Assembly (NCBI GenBank): GCA_025766275.1 | Contig: JAFKAC010000059.1 | Location: 248,001-312,000 of the forward strand | Reading direction: 5' to 3' | Source of the DNA: Lactarius indigo | Lineage: Eukaryota; Basidiomycota; Agaricomycetes; Russulales; Russulaceae | Length of the DNA stretch: 64,000 bases | In this document: positions 29,881 to 42,550 of the stretch, one piece after another | Layout: each line of letters starts with the position of its first letter | How positions within the stretch are numbered: position 1 is the stretch's first letter | The notes under the pieces: model-generated | The model's database searches: none | What the model saw: the letters and a program-made list of their open reading frames with translations, nothing else | What the model was told of the DNA's origin: nothing | Translations under genes and position numbers: made by a program

Positions 29881-32800
29881 TCGCGTCATCTCCCACTTGC
29901 ATGGCAACAAATCGGGCAACGCCCGGGTCGCAAACGAGAAGGGCATGTAGCGGTAGTTGACTGATTTTGTGACCTGTTTCCCTCATTAATACTCCTACAG
30001 GTTACTATGCACGACATTAGTGAGTCGGTGAACACTCTACCAGGACTGTGCTCTTCACATTGTGTAAGTCAACGCAATCCTCAACTTACACGATAATATC
30101 ACAATTTTTTTCGACACTTTTTTTAGCTGGGAGATGCGCGAGCTGGGACCTCTGATTCCATATCTGAGCCACAGACAGCGACAGTGCAGAGGGATTACCA
30201 CGGGTTGGCAAAACCTGCACGGGGTTTGGCGTGCGCCGGTCAGGGTAATAGTTTCCTAACCCGTACAAAATTCGTACCCGTAGAGCGGGGTACCTGCAGG
30301 TTTTCCAACATGTGTATCACTCCCAAATTCTCTCTTTTTGCCTAAGTTTTACCGGTTTCGTTATTGGATCGCCTCCATTGGACCGCCTCCACGTGGCTTG
30401 GCTGACGAATCGGACTCATTCTCACGATGTCGCACTACATCGCTATCAATTCTCGCACTTTCCCGATCTCTTCCCATCCGAGTCTTTCCATGCATCCACC
30501 TCTCTCTCTTTCGTCACCGTCACTAGTATCCCACCCTTTGTTACATCGTATCAAAGAGCATCGACGACAACGACAACGGACCACCTGTTTTCATCACACA
30601 ATCACGATGACAAACGGCCCTTAAGGCACTCGTAGACCAGCCCCGTGTCCCCGCACTTCAAGCTTCAACCGTCATTGTTCAGCGTAACAGTGACGAGGTG
30701 AGTCAGGTGACCACGACCGTGACGGCGGGGCGATGTTGACCCGTGATACGACCAGTCCGGCGGCAACAAGGCAACATCGACTACGGCAACAGGGCGATCC
30801 AGCACGACGACGCCAATCGTTGGCACTGCAGCAATGACTTCACCCCCCCTTCCCGGGCTCGTGCCCATCGTTGCCGCCATGTTCAATGCACCGGACACAC
30901 TCGCGCACCATTTCATTTACTTTTCTTTGCAGCGGCTTGGCGCATTCACAGGACCTTGTCGCATTTCTTTGGGACCTGCGATACTCCGTCATTTTTACAT
31001 CGTGCCGTTTTCTTTTTTTCTTCTTTTTGGATTCACATCTCGTCGTTTTCCTATCCCTACAGAATCATACCAACATCACAGCGTCAATAGTCAGTATCTC
31101 TTGAACCTATACCGTCAAGCAATCAAGTTTTATCATTGCTGTCCTCAAGACTTCAAGGTAAGTCGTCAAAGTTTACGTTATCCCAACGACCGTGCTCGCA
31201 ACTTCTACGGGCGACCTCACGACGATCATGACTGCTACCGCGACAACGACCTCAACGACGATTACAGTTACAACTTGCGACGACAATCACGCCACGGTAA
31301 TGACCGCAGTGACGGCAACAAAGGAGGTAGCAGCCACAACGAGGTGACCGCACCCGCAATCACATGATGATGGTAGTACATTCGTATCAATATAACAATC
31401 GTGGTATCAATATCCGGCCGTGAACTTGGCCAGGTACAGGCCACCAATTTATGTACGATTTTGTGTGTGCGGAGTGTCATAGCACGGGCCGGCGTTCCGG
31501 TGGGATTCAACACGGCAACTCTGTCAATGGCCCGCCGGTCCCAATCGCCCAGTGAATTGACGATGAACACAATCTCGACTCTTCTTAACTCAGAACCAGC
31601 CATAGATCTGCATACGTGGCCTCAGGCCTCAGTAGTGAAGTCCTCACGGGCGATCACCAATTTCAGTCCTCGCTCCGTTGCGAGATCGCTCAACACCGGG
31701 ATGCTCACGACAAACGGCTCAAGAGGCTGGCAGACCGCGCTCAGGATGTAGAAAAAGAGAAGGAGCAATCGGTCACCCTGCTTTTCCTCACTCCACCGCC
31801 GTGTCGGAGCCGAGGTGCTTGCCTCTGTCGATGCGAACATCCAAACACCTCGCACTCGCGCGGCGAACCTTCGTAAAGGTCGGTTTCTCCCGTGTCTGTC
31901 TGCACATCCACGCGCACCACCCTCTGAGGATGTCTCATGGAGTGGGAGCTGGAATGTGATACGTTGGCAATGCACGCCAGATTCATGCCCGCAGAGGTGT
32001 GCGCATGTGAACACGCAACGGGCTTGGTTATAGAGGGAGTCGGCCCCGACTAGCTCCTGTTCCGCTATACTGTCGAAATTGATGACGACTCTTGCGTACT
32101 CACGTTCCACGCACGAAATGGACTTCGTGATCGACCTCTTATCCCAGTATAAAGGTACGCCGTATCGATTGCACCCGCTCTGTGCGCGAACTGAAGGATG
32201 TCGATAGTACTACTAGTACTTCGACAGCGCGGTTGAAACGAGTCAGGCGATGTGCATACTTTCATCAAGCGTGTATCTCAGGCGTATGTGAAACCCCTCT
32301 CGTAGACTTGGGGTTGAGTGTGAATTATGAGACTAATGTACGAAATATAATCAAGTGCCGAGATGCTGTGACTGGCAACGAGACCCGTACCGTGGGGTCC
32401 ATATATGCGACCCAAGAATGCACCTCGTGCCCAGCGCAAGCGAGACAAAAGGCGATGAGCACACTGAGGTCCACGTGTACGCCTACGTCGTACTATTCAT
32501 TGGCACTTTGTTTCACGACTGGCCAGCTGAGTATTGAGACTGCTCCTTATAGGAGGTTTGGATCCCGGTGGTAGTTCATTGTCGACAGAAACCCGGTTAT
32601 GAGTGCATGAGCACCCCCGTTCTCATTCTCTCATAACCGAAGCTGCATATATTTGGTTCAGTTCGGTGCTCAGAAATCGGGAAATTAACTTACCACCACG
32701 TCCATGCTCAGCATATCACTGAGACTATCAATACCCAATGTAATGTAGCCGATTAATCCATCTCCGAAGTGCAATAGAGGGGAATCCACCTCATTATCCG

Positions 32801-33640
32801 CACGGCTGGCGACAACGACGACGGCATACTCTCTTCCACGGGACTTTAGACTGTATCCATGGCGGGCGCCGGAGGGGATCTCTAGGGGTAGTACGATATG
32901 GTCGTGTGCCTGGGAAGATGGGCCTACGGCGGGCTGTGAGTCGATTGGTTTCAGAACAGTCAACAGCAGCCAGAGAGCGGCATAGAAAAGCACTGACACC
33001 AGGAAGAGACGGGGGCAAGTCGAAAAATACTAGAATACTCGCCAGTGTGTGTATGAGTGCTCGAGGGACGGACAAGTTGAAGGTCACCATGGTTCGGCGC
33101 CACGTTTGGGAGATGCCCGTCTTGGGCTATCCTTGTGCAATATGAGTTCTCGAGCTAAATGTTTCGTCGCCTCGTCCGCAATCGCCTCGTCCATAGGCGG
33201 CTGCGGCTGCAGTTCGAATGGTTGCGATTGAAGTTGAAACTGTCGCTGGGTTTGAGGTTGAGGGGAGGCGGGCTGAATAGCAATAGGGACCAGAGAAAGT
33301 GTTTGGTCTGGCTGTGGGTTACCGTCCGCGCAGCCGTTTTAGTCACTGCCATTTGTTGTCCCTCTGTAGCCCCCGCCATTGACAGCACATATAACTTATC
33401 ATGTCGTCCTTTGCGTTACTGTAGCACAAGGAGTAGACAAACAGATTTTGAGGACGGGATAGGTTTGTGATGATATAATTGGTGCGGGTCGCGCCATGTG
33501 AATCCGCCGACGGTTCCCTCCCTAGTGCTGTACTAGGAAACCAGGTAACGCCCGCAGTTCTGTGCAACACGCGTTTAACTCAAGCCTCTTCCTCAACGTC
33601 CGACACTCACTCACTTTAGCCCCAGGAACCCTTTCGAAAA
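29881..33640. other. Gene-poor region between the AP180 pseudogene and NLR1
   Basis: No complete gene is supported. About 30660-30800 and 31160-31360 can be read as Thr-rich frames with ACG/ACC-type codons (31160-31360 reads TTITVTTCDDNHATV on the plus strand), but no start, domain or splice pattern supports a protein. A weak arrestin-like fragment at 32688-32999 (-) is listed separately. Several antisense frames at 31270-32110 have no recognisable content. Confidence 0.4.
32688..32999 (-). pseudogene. Possible arrestin-like N-domain fragment
   Basis: The minus-strand frame contains HIVLPLEIPSG, YSLKSRGREYAVVVVASRA, PLLHFGDGLIGYITL and ends MDVVV at a good donor (GTAAGT, 32687 downward). The pattern of a hydrophobic beta strand, SRA, an acidic spacer, and GD-x-x-x-G-x-I/V-x-L resembles fungal arrestin-like N-terminal domains. 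I cannot find a following exon with confidence, and a real gene start is not evident upstream, although a Gln-rich frame (QPQTQRQFQLQSQPFELQPQ) lies at 33190-33275. It could equally be an unrelated protein or decayed sequence. Confidence 0.3.
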
Positions 33641-36600
33641 ATGGATTATCAGCACATCATATCGAATTCGTGCGTAAATGTTTACTCTCCCGCGACTCTC
33701 CCGCCATCGATCCATTACTCCAGGTCAGGTCCCTCTGCATCGGAAATCCCTCAGCTACGCATCGAGGTGACCGGTATGTACCTAAATCCTATAGTTGATA
33801 CCCGATAACGTATTTTATAGTCCTCCGAGCTCTCAATATCAAGAAGCGGCGACTCCTGAAGAACCGGGTCTTCGTTACTGTGACCAATCGGGAAACGACG
33901 AAGAAGACGAGGAGCGTTTCGATTAAGGGAGGAGCGGCGCAGTGGGATCAGAAACTAGATGCCTTGTATGACATCTCTTTTTAAGATATAGTTTTCCGGC
34001 TGAAAGTCCTGTTCAGTTATGTACAGCCGTCATCGGATCTTGTATTGCGTCTTTACGTGGAGCGATTGGTGCACACCGATACACTTATCGGGACGCATCA
34101 GATACCAATACCTGCCGAATCACAGATCGGTTTGTGTTTATGACGATATCGCTACTAGTAGCTGAACACCTTGTGTATAGATATCCCTGTTGATCTTAGC
34201 AATGGCGACGGACAAGGTGGAAAATCGATCCAACCGGTGATGCTCTACTTGACGATCACCGTGTCAGCAGAGCCGAATCCCACGAATCCCATACCGAGTG
34301 AAGTAGGCGGCTCACCAGCTACGCATCCCTCTATGACCCAAGACCCCATCAAAGACCCCACTGCCTCCGAGCCTCTTTCACCTCCGACGGATCAAGTTCC
34401 TACCGAGACTAGCGGTGCTGTGCCATCGTTTCCTGATGTCCAGGCAGTGGTGTCACCGACAGAGGATGCTGTTCGTGATGCCGATGAAGCTATCAAGGCG
34501 ATCAACACGTCAGATACATGGGAGGGTGCTATTGCGAGGATCCAGTGGATGATGGATACATTGAGCGCGGCTGCAGGAGTGCGTCACTGCGCAATTCCCT
34601 TTGAACTTATCGTTGACTGAGCGTACTTCCGCTGTCAGCTTCACCCATACGCACAAATGGCATGCGGCCTGCTATTAGCGATTCCCAAGGTACATTGATT
34701 TGCGTAGTGAGGAAACACTGATGCCGATCCGGATGCTAGACTCTTCTAGAACAGTTTCAAAATGACGACAATGTCCGAACTCTACTTGCGGCCGTACACG
34801 ATGCGTTCGATTTCGCGAACCAGGAAAACATTTTGAGATCTATCAAGCGCGAATCCAGGCAGGCCCGAATCCTCACGCTCATGTTGCAGCATGTCTGTAA
34901 TTGCTGTGACTTGATACGATCGTATGCAAACGATTCCCAGTTCTGTAAGTATTTTTCACCCATTTCAGTGGCCGACGTAAACACGCCGTTGTCAGGGAAG
35001 CGAACGTTGAAGAATATCGGCGGCCGAGTCAACAAACAAATCGATGACCTCCGCACCGCCCTTCTCGAACTCCGAAGGGCCTTCTTGGACGAGGCTACCA
35101 TCACCACGGAGATAACTACGCTCCAGATTCTGGATGACGTGGGAACAATTTCGGCCATGATTTCTAATAGGCTTGATGGGATGGTGACCCAACTGAAGTG
35201 GGTGTCCAGCCAGGTTTCAGACGTCGGTACGTAGCCCCAATAGCTTCAGGGTTGTCGATCTGATCACTGTCACAGATTTAGATGCGAAGATCAGAGACAT
35301 ACCATATGGGACAGGCTCACGCTTCGTGCCGGAGAAGGGCTGCCTTCCGGGAACGCGCACAGCCTTCTTGGACCTCATCGTTGACTGGGTGAATAATCCT
35401 GACTCGGAGCGTGGTCTTGTACTTCTTGGACAGGCGGGTACAGGAAAGTCGTCGATTGCGCACGAGATCGCGCATCGCTTCGATAAGATGCACCGTCTCA
35501 CGTCGTCGTTCATATTTTTGCGGAAAGAGCAATCTCAGCGCGATGCTTACAAATTCTTCACCACTCTGGCTCGCGATCTCTCCGATCGATATCCTTCATT
35601 CAAGACCGCGCTTGGAAGGATCGTGAAGGACGACTCCTCACTTCGGGTTCGTACACGCGACTATCCAACACTTTTCGAATCGCTAGTCCTCCATCCGCTT
35701 GAGGGTCTCCACATCGTCGGCCCCATTCTTGTTGTCATTGACGCGTTGGACGAGAGCGGAGACACGACCGGTAGAAATGGGTTACACGCATTCCTTTCCA
35801 AAAACATATTCAAACTTCCATCGAACTTTCGTGTGCTTATCACGTCGAGGCCCGAGGATGGGATCCTGTCTGCGTTCAATGGAGCGCCGTCGACCGTCAT
35901 CAAATACATGAATGACTCTGAACTGGCAGCTAGAACGGAGGACGATATACTGACCTTCCTTCAGATGTTACTCCCTTCGGATGTGTTTGAAGAGCACGGG
36001 GTCGCGTTGACAAGAAAGGCAGAAGGTCTGTTTCAGTGGGCGGCTGTCGCTGGTGGATTCATCGTGGATCCTCCCGAGTGCTTCGGGTTCAGCAAGAAAA
36101 AGTGCATAAATCACCTTTTGAGACTGACTACAGATCGCGATGGACAAGATCCGTTGGACGAGTTATACAAGGAAGTCCTCGAGGGCTACTTCACACACCC
36201 GCAAGCTCGGCTTCTATTCCGTTCTGTCGTAGGACAGCTCATCACCGCATTCGAACCCCTCTCTATATGCTCCCTGACCACTCTGCGAAGACTCGGCTTC
36301 AATGACGACGACGACGCCGATTCTGTTGCTATAATGCTCGGTCGCCTGGGCTCATTGTTGAGCAACGTTAACTCATCCGATGACACCCTTCCTATTCTTC
36401 CTCTGCATGCATCATTTCGTGACTTCCTGACAAATAAGGAGAAGAGCGGCGATTTCTCTATTCCCGTTCGAGACGCCCACCATGAGTTGGCCCATTCCTG
36501 TCTCGGTCTGGTACTTCGCGACCTCAGATTCAACATGTGCCACATTGAATCGTCATATCTTGCCAATAGAGACATTCAAGACCTTGAAGCTCGAGTCGCT

Positions 36601-39099
36601 AAACACATGTCGCCAGCATTATTATATGCTTGTCGTTTCTACGACGATCATTTCGAACATCTTTCTTTCGACGCCGGTCTGTTTGACAAACTGCAAGCTT
36701 TCTTTGGCGCGAAATTCCTCTTTTGGCTTGAGGCCCTTAGCTTGGTGGGCGATATGCGTCTTGCTTTGCCAGCATTGTCGTCTCTAAATGTGTGGCTAGC
36801 CTCTGGTCGAGGTGTAAGTTTGAACATCCATTCTGTGAGGCTGACAAACAACTAATGAAAACAGTCGCAACAGGTTTCTGCGGCAGAGCTAGAGAAATTG
36901 ACCGCGTTCATCAACGATGCCACTGCGTTCGTGAGGTACTTCGGGATAGCGATGGCAAAGAGCGCACCACATGTCTACCTTTCTACTTTACCATTTGCGC
37001 CGACTTGTTCTCTTGTTTCGATGCATTATTCAAGCATGTTTCCTCGAACATTACGCGTCGAAAGTGGACGATTATCTCATTGGCCTTCATCAGAGATGGT
37101 GATTTCGAATGTCGGAGGCTATGTCATGTCCACCGCATTCTCACCGGATGACCAACGCATCGTCTCGGGCTCTTACGGTGGAGGAATTTGCGTGTGGAAC
37201 GCCACGACGGGAGAGAGAGTGGCAGGACCATTTATCGGAAACACTATGTCTGTTGCATTCTCGCCAGATGGCCAGCGCGTTGCCTCAGGCATGAGCGATA
37301 GCACAATTCATGTGTGGGATGCAATGACTGGAGAGATTGTGGTAGGCCCGTGTAGTGGGCACACGCTATGGGTCACATCCGTGGCATTCTCCCCAGATGG
37401 CCAGTCCATTGTCTCTGGGTCAGCGGACCAAACAATTCGTGTATGGAAGGCTACAACAGGAGAGGCAGTGGCAGGCCCACTTAGTGGGCACACAGATCAT
37501 GTCACGTCGGTGACATTCTCCCCAGACAGCCAGCGAATTGTCTCTGGCTCGGTTGACCGAACGATTCGTATCTGGAACTCCACCACGGGAGAGACGGTGG
37601 GAGGTCCATACAGTGGGCACACACATTGGGTCAACTCTGTGGCATTCTCTCCAGACGGTCAGCGCGTCATCTCGGGCTCGGAAGATAAAACGATTCGTGT
37701 GTGGAGCGCCGTAACAGGAGAGACAATGGCGGGCCCGTTCAGTGGACATACGGGTTCGGTCGAGTCTGTAGCGTTCTCCGCAGATAGTCGACTCATCGTC
37801 TCGGGCTCATTCGATCGAACGATTCGCGTGTGGGATGCCATAACAGGAGCGGTAGTGGCAGGCCCATTTAGTGGGCACACTGAAGCGGTCGAATCAGTTA
37901 CATTCTCATCAGATGGCCAGCGCGTTATCTCAGGTTCTCAGGATGGAACCATTCGTGTGTGGAATGTCACAACTGGAGGGACGGCGGCAGGCGGATTTGA
38001 TGGACACAGGGGTTTGGTCACGCGTGTAGCATTCTCACCAGATGGCAAGCGCGTTGTCTCGGGATCGCATGACCAGACAATTCGTGTGTGGAATGCCATG
38101 ACGGGACAACCAGTGACAAGCTCACTTATTGGGCACACAAATTTGGTCAGATCTGTGGCATTCTCCCCAGATGGTCAACGCGTTGTCTCAGCGTCGGACG
38201 ATTCGACAATTCGTGTTTGGAATGCGACAACTGGAGAGATGGTGGCAGGCCCATTCAGTCCTGGAATCTGGGCCCCCTGTGTGGCATTCTCTCCAGATGG
38301 CAAGCGCATCGTATCGTTTTTGAACGATGGATCAATGTTTGTGTGGGATGTTACAACAGGAGAGACGATGGCAAGTCTATCCGCTGAACACCAAAAATTG
38401 GTCGGTTCCGTGGCATTTTCCCCAGACGGTCAGCGGATTGTCTCGGGCTCGTACGATGAAACAATTGTCGTGTGGAATGTCATAACAGGAGAGATAGTGG
38501 CAGGCCCATTTAGTGGGCACACGGATGCGGTCACGTCTGTGATATTTACTCCCGATGGTCAGCGTGTTGTCTCGGGCTCGAATGATTCAACAATCCGTGT
38601 TTGGGATGCCTCGACGGGAGAAACAGTGGCAGGCCCATTTAGTGGGCACATAGGGCGGATCAACTCTGTGGCAATCTCCCCAGACGGCCAGTGCATTGCT
38701 TCAGGCTCGGGAGACCAGACGATTCGTATGTGGGACCCCACCACTGGAGAGCCAATGGCAGGCTCATACTGTGGGCACACACATTCGGTCCGGTCCGTGG
38801 CATTCTCTCCGGATGGTCAGCGCATCGTCTCATCAGCACATGGATCAATTCGTATGTTGGATGTTACAACATGCAAGACAGAAAATACTGGACAAGTTGA
38901 CTTCACTTACCGATCGAAGATAAACGAGGAAGGATGGATATGTGGTAGCAACGATGAACTGTTAATGTGGATTCCGCCGTTACATAGGGATAATCTTCAC
39001 CGGCCAGGTGACATCTGGGTTGTGGGCGAACACGAAACTCGCTTATGTCTTTCTGATTTTGCGCACGGTCATAGTTGGGATACTTGTATTGAGACCTAG
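33641..39099 (+). CDS. NLR1: NACHT-WD40 STAND protein with C2-like N-terminus
   Basis: Nine exons by my reading: 33641-33773, 33821-33965, 34017-34129, 34181-34578, 34639-34689, 34755-34944, 34996-35226, 35276-36813, 36865-39099. All phases agree and give 1677 residues. Residues about 40-150 form a C2-like domain (RVFVTVTNRETTKKTRS, LRLYVERLVHTDTLIGTHQI). A Pro/Ser-rich linker and a helical region (QILDDVGTISAMISNRLDGM) follow. The NACHT domain has a P-loop GQAGTGKSS (about 472-480), Walker B LVVIDALDE (about 572-580) and sensor FRVLITSRPE. The C-terminus has 14 WD40 repeats, enough for two seven-bladed propellers, then a tail DELLMWIPPLHR seen in related agaricomycete proteins. This architecture is that of fungal NLR-like receptors, in which WD40s sense a ligand and NACHT oligomerises. 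No HET or other known effector domain is present; the C2-like part occupies that position. Its inverted paralogue is at 60840. Confidence 0.88.
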
Positions 39100-39224
39100 A
39101 TAGAAATACTACGCCGATTTGCTGTGTAATGCGCCTGGACTTCATGGTGAGATCGAACCCGAATATGGCGGGCCGGGGTTCCGACGACTGCAGTGCATTA
39201 CGCCATGGTTTCTGCTCTTCTCTC

Positions 39225-42200
39225 CTTCTCGCTCTCCTTTACTAACGATCATCTCAACTCGCTTATCCGATTTATTTTTAGTGTTGTCATGGTGCGTTCC
39301 CATTAAGTACGAGCGAGTCCAATGTCACAGAGGAGGGCATCATCGTACCTACCACAGTTTTTGCCTCGATTTTGGCTTCGGTTTTCGGGACTCATCTTAC
39401 ATGCCGCTACGATTCCCCCATAGTGCTTGATCAACCCCGACTTCCTTACGACATGTTCATAAACGCTACTGATATCGCTTGCTGCTCACAGTGTAAGCGC
39501 AGGACTCAGATGAGCTTGGGGAAAATAGTCAGCGTATGGGCGCGCCCAGCGGTCCGCCACATTGCTTCATTATTGTGACAACAAAATATCCATAGATTCA
39601 ACTTTGCATGCTGGATACGATGTAGTTGATCGCGTCCAGCAGGCTATCTGATGTACGGGCGTCTTGGCCTCTGGCACGAGCCAGCCAGACTCCTAAGTTA
39701 CGCTTGCTGAGGTCAGTTCCTCATGTGCTGCCTAGATCAACTCTGGCAGAGTGGGCGTCACCGCTGGGGCCGTACGATTGGTGTGTAGACATTTCGACAC
39801 GTCTTTTCCGACCTCTACTTTTTTTTTTGCGTGTTCGATTTAGGGATTGAACTGAATGAGCCAACAACGTGCCTGTTCTCGTCGGCTCACATCTCTTCGC
39901 TGTCTCACGAAAAACAGAAATGCCAAAGTCGGTGGCGGGATTGCCGTTGATTTGGGTCGAGGCAGAATAAGAAACTTCCACTTACTACCGCGAACAATCG
40001 TACGGTCTGGTCGGTTGTTGCATTCCACCCAGGTCTCCAAATTTTCCGTTTGCCGGAAAACCGGCTCGGCCCTCTTCCAGGGTTGTCCACCGAATAGCAA
40101 CAAAAAAGGCCTCTGTCAGATCAACGGCGTATAGACGTGATAGTCAGTCCTCCGGCCTATGAGCCGATCTATCGCTTCGACCAGTCAGCAGCGCCTGGGT
40201 GCTTTTGGATCGTCGTCTTTCTTGGTAATAGACAAATTTATTAGCTGAAGTAGCGAAACGGTTGGTTGAACAAGACAAGAACGTGGAAGAACATGGCAAC
40301 CGATCTGATCCCGCGGGATCAGAATCAATTTTAAGTCTGTGGTACTTTACTAGAATAAAACCGTCTGCGTGTTTCACAGCCAGAGGGAGGAAAGGGCTAC
40401 ACGTAAGGAGCCACTGTGATGAAGAGTATCAGCAATCCAGGCTTGGACCTGACCTCTATTTAGAAAATACCAAAAAAAAAAAAGGCGTTGACTGAAATTA
40501 TCAGTGCACGAGCCCTGCGTCTATACATTGCGGTAAAGTAGCTCTCGCAACACAAATCAACTTGACGAGGTCTTTGGTAGGATTTCCTGACGAGACAACT
40601 GTGACTGGGGGAATCAAAAGATTCTCACGTTGAGTTTCAGGACGCGATGACGTCGTTCACAGAGACGAGTCTTGGCGAAGGGGGGCACACACCAGGAAAA
40701 GGTCACAGAACCGAATAACAATAACGTTGTCCGCGGTCTCGGCAAGCGACAGTGGAAGCAATTGGTAGAACAAGGGTGGATCGATGCCCATATAAGGAAT
40801 GTCTTGGTCATCGAAGAGCGTCCCGGCACTGTCCCGGCTTTCCACCTACGCCCGAGTCCGAGTCTTGGCTCGTCTTTGGACACCATTTAGCAGATGTCTT
40901 CTTTCGAAAAGGTCGTCAAAAACGCTTGCAAACCAAAGCCTACACCGCCCAAGTCAAAGGTTAGCCTCCCACTTTCCGCATGCACGCCAACTCACACCAC
41001 CCCTCTCGGGTCAGTACGTCGACCCAATCATCGCTGCAACATGGTCGGAGGATGGCGCCATCCATGATGTCTGCAAAGCTCTTTCCCCTCGCTTTCGAGA
41101 GCCAAATTCTATCGTCAGTTTGTCTCTATGATCGAATGAAGAGTAGGACGCGCCAGTGGGCTGACGACGATTCAGGTGGTGTTCAAGGCGCTTATTGTCC
41201 TTCACACGATGGTTCGGAATGGTGCAACGGACAATGTACTCCAATACCTGTCCTCTTCGGATGTTCTACGATTGAAGAATGTCTCTGGCGGTCAATGGGA
41301 AGGTACGGGTCATATCTTTCTTTCACTCCCGGACTTATTCACTTCGTCCAGGTTACAACGCGCCTAAGAATCTCCAGCATTATGCTCTATATCTCGACAC
41401 GCGCATACGTTCGTACCGTGATCTAAAACACGATGCCATCCGTGTACAGTCTGAAACGAATCGTGACATGCGTTTATCTATGTCACTGGAAGAGGACGGG
41501 CGACTCGCTCGTAATCAGACTTTCGAGGACAGCACGCGAAAGGCACAGGCTTCTGGGGGCATCTCGAGGAGCAAGACGATCATGGGCCGTAAGCTCCGGG
41601 TGATGACGGTAGAGAAGGGTCTACTCAGGGAGACCAAGGTGGTCCAGAAGCTGTTGGATGCGCTTGTAGAGTGTAGAGTAAGCTCCGACTTTTTACCTCT
41701 ACTTCTTCCCCTCACGTTGTTTCCATCAGTTCTACCTGGATGACCTGGGTGATGAGCTAACGATCACGGCTCTTCGGATGCTCGTCAAAGATCTCCTTGT
41801 TCTTTTCCAGGCTGTCAATGAGGGAGTTATCAACGTGCTAGGTAAGGTTCCGATCAGTCCCATCCGGAGTACTCCTCGCTGACGCTTCACTCCGTCCAGA
41901 ACATTACTTTGAGATGTCACACGTTGACGCCGAACAAGCTCTTACCATATATCGGCATTTTTGCAAACAGGCAGAGTTTGTAGTCGAGTATCTTGGCGTC
42001 GCAAAGAAACTCCAAAATCTCCTCAATGTACCGATCCCAAACCTGAAACATGTACGCCTTCTCGATCTTATTTAATGCACGACTCACGACCCTTTGGCAA
42101 AGGCCCCTGTATCTCTCGTGGGAGCCTTGGAGGAGTACTTGAACGATCCCAACTTCGAGCAGAACCGGATCGAATACAAGGCGAACAAGGACTCTGCAGA

Positions 42201-42550
42201 TAAGGGCCTCAAGAACGGTCGTCCCAACCCGAAGAAAGCAGAGAAAGGTGAGTGCTCTAACACAAGTTCTGGGACTAACTGCTAATTTATATCTACCCAT
42301 AGCGTCGTCATCTACACCAACAGCGTCAGAAGCGGAAGGTTCTTCTAAGGACGCGCCGAAGGTAGAAACAACGAAAGCCCTGACGGACTTCTTCTCGGCA
42401 ATTGAGGATGGAACGACGATCTTCAACCCTCAAACTGGATAGTATGCGCTTTTCCCAAATCATTTCCTCCGCTTCTCACCGATTTTGTTCCCAGCCCGGC
42501 GTCTGACCAATTCCAACAGCAAGCAACGTACAACCCTTTCAATGCCGCTG
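39225..42550 (+). repeat. Segmental duplication, right copy (partner 26625-29880)
   Basis: Begins in the 3' flank of NLR1 and runs into the intact AP180 gene. The non-coding part 39225-40890 carries no gene that I can support. A 72-codon frame at 40672-40890 ends just before the AP180 start and is preserved only because the duplication is recent. Confidence 0.85.

Noticed and set aside
31622..32110. 162-codon minus frame in the gene-poor region
   Set aside because: Overlapping frames on both strands are equally long here and none shows a domain or codon pattern.
33966..33991. 26-nt intron in NLR1 exon 2-3 junction
   Set aside because: Too short for a fungal intron. Using the downstream AG at 34015-34016 gives 51 nt and restores the reading frame to the conserved YVQPSSDLVLRLY.
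40672..40890. 72-codon frame just upstream of AP180, also seen in part at 28090-28290
   Set aside because: Present in both duplication copies only because they are recent. The left copy has a stop inside (TGA after EQG) and no domain is visible. Probably leader or promoter sequence.
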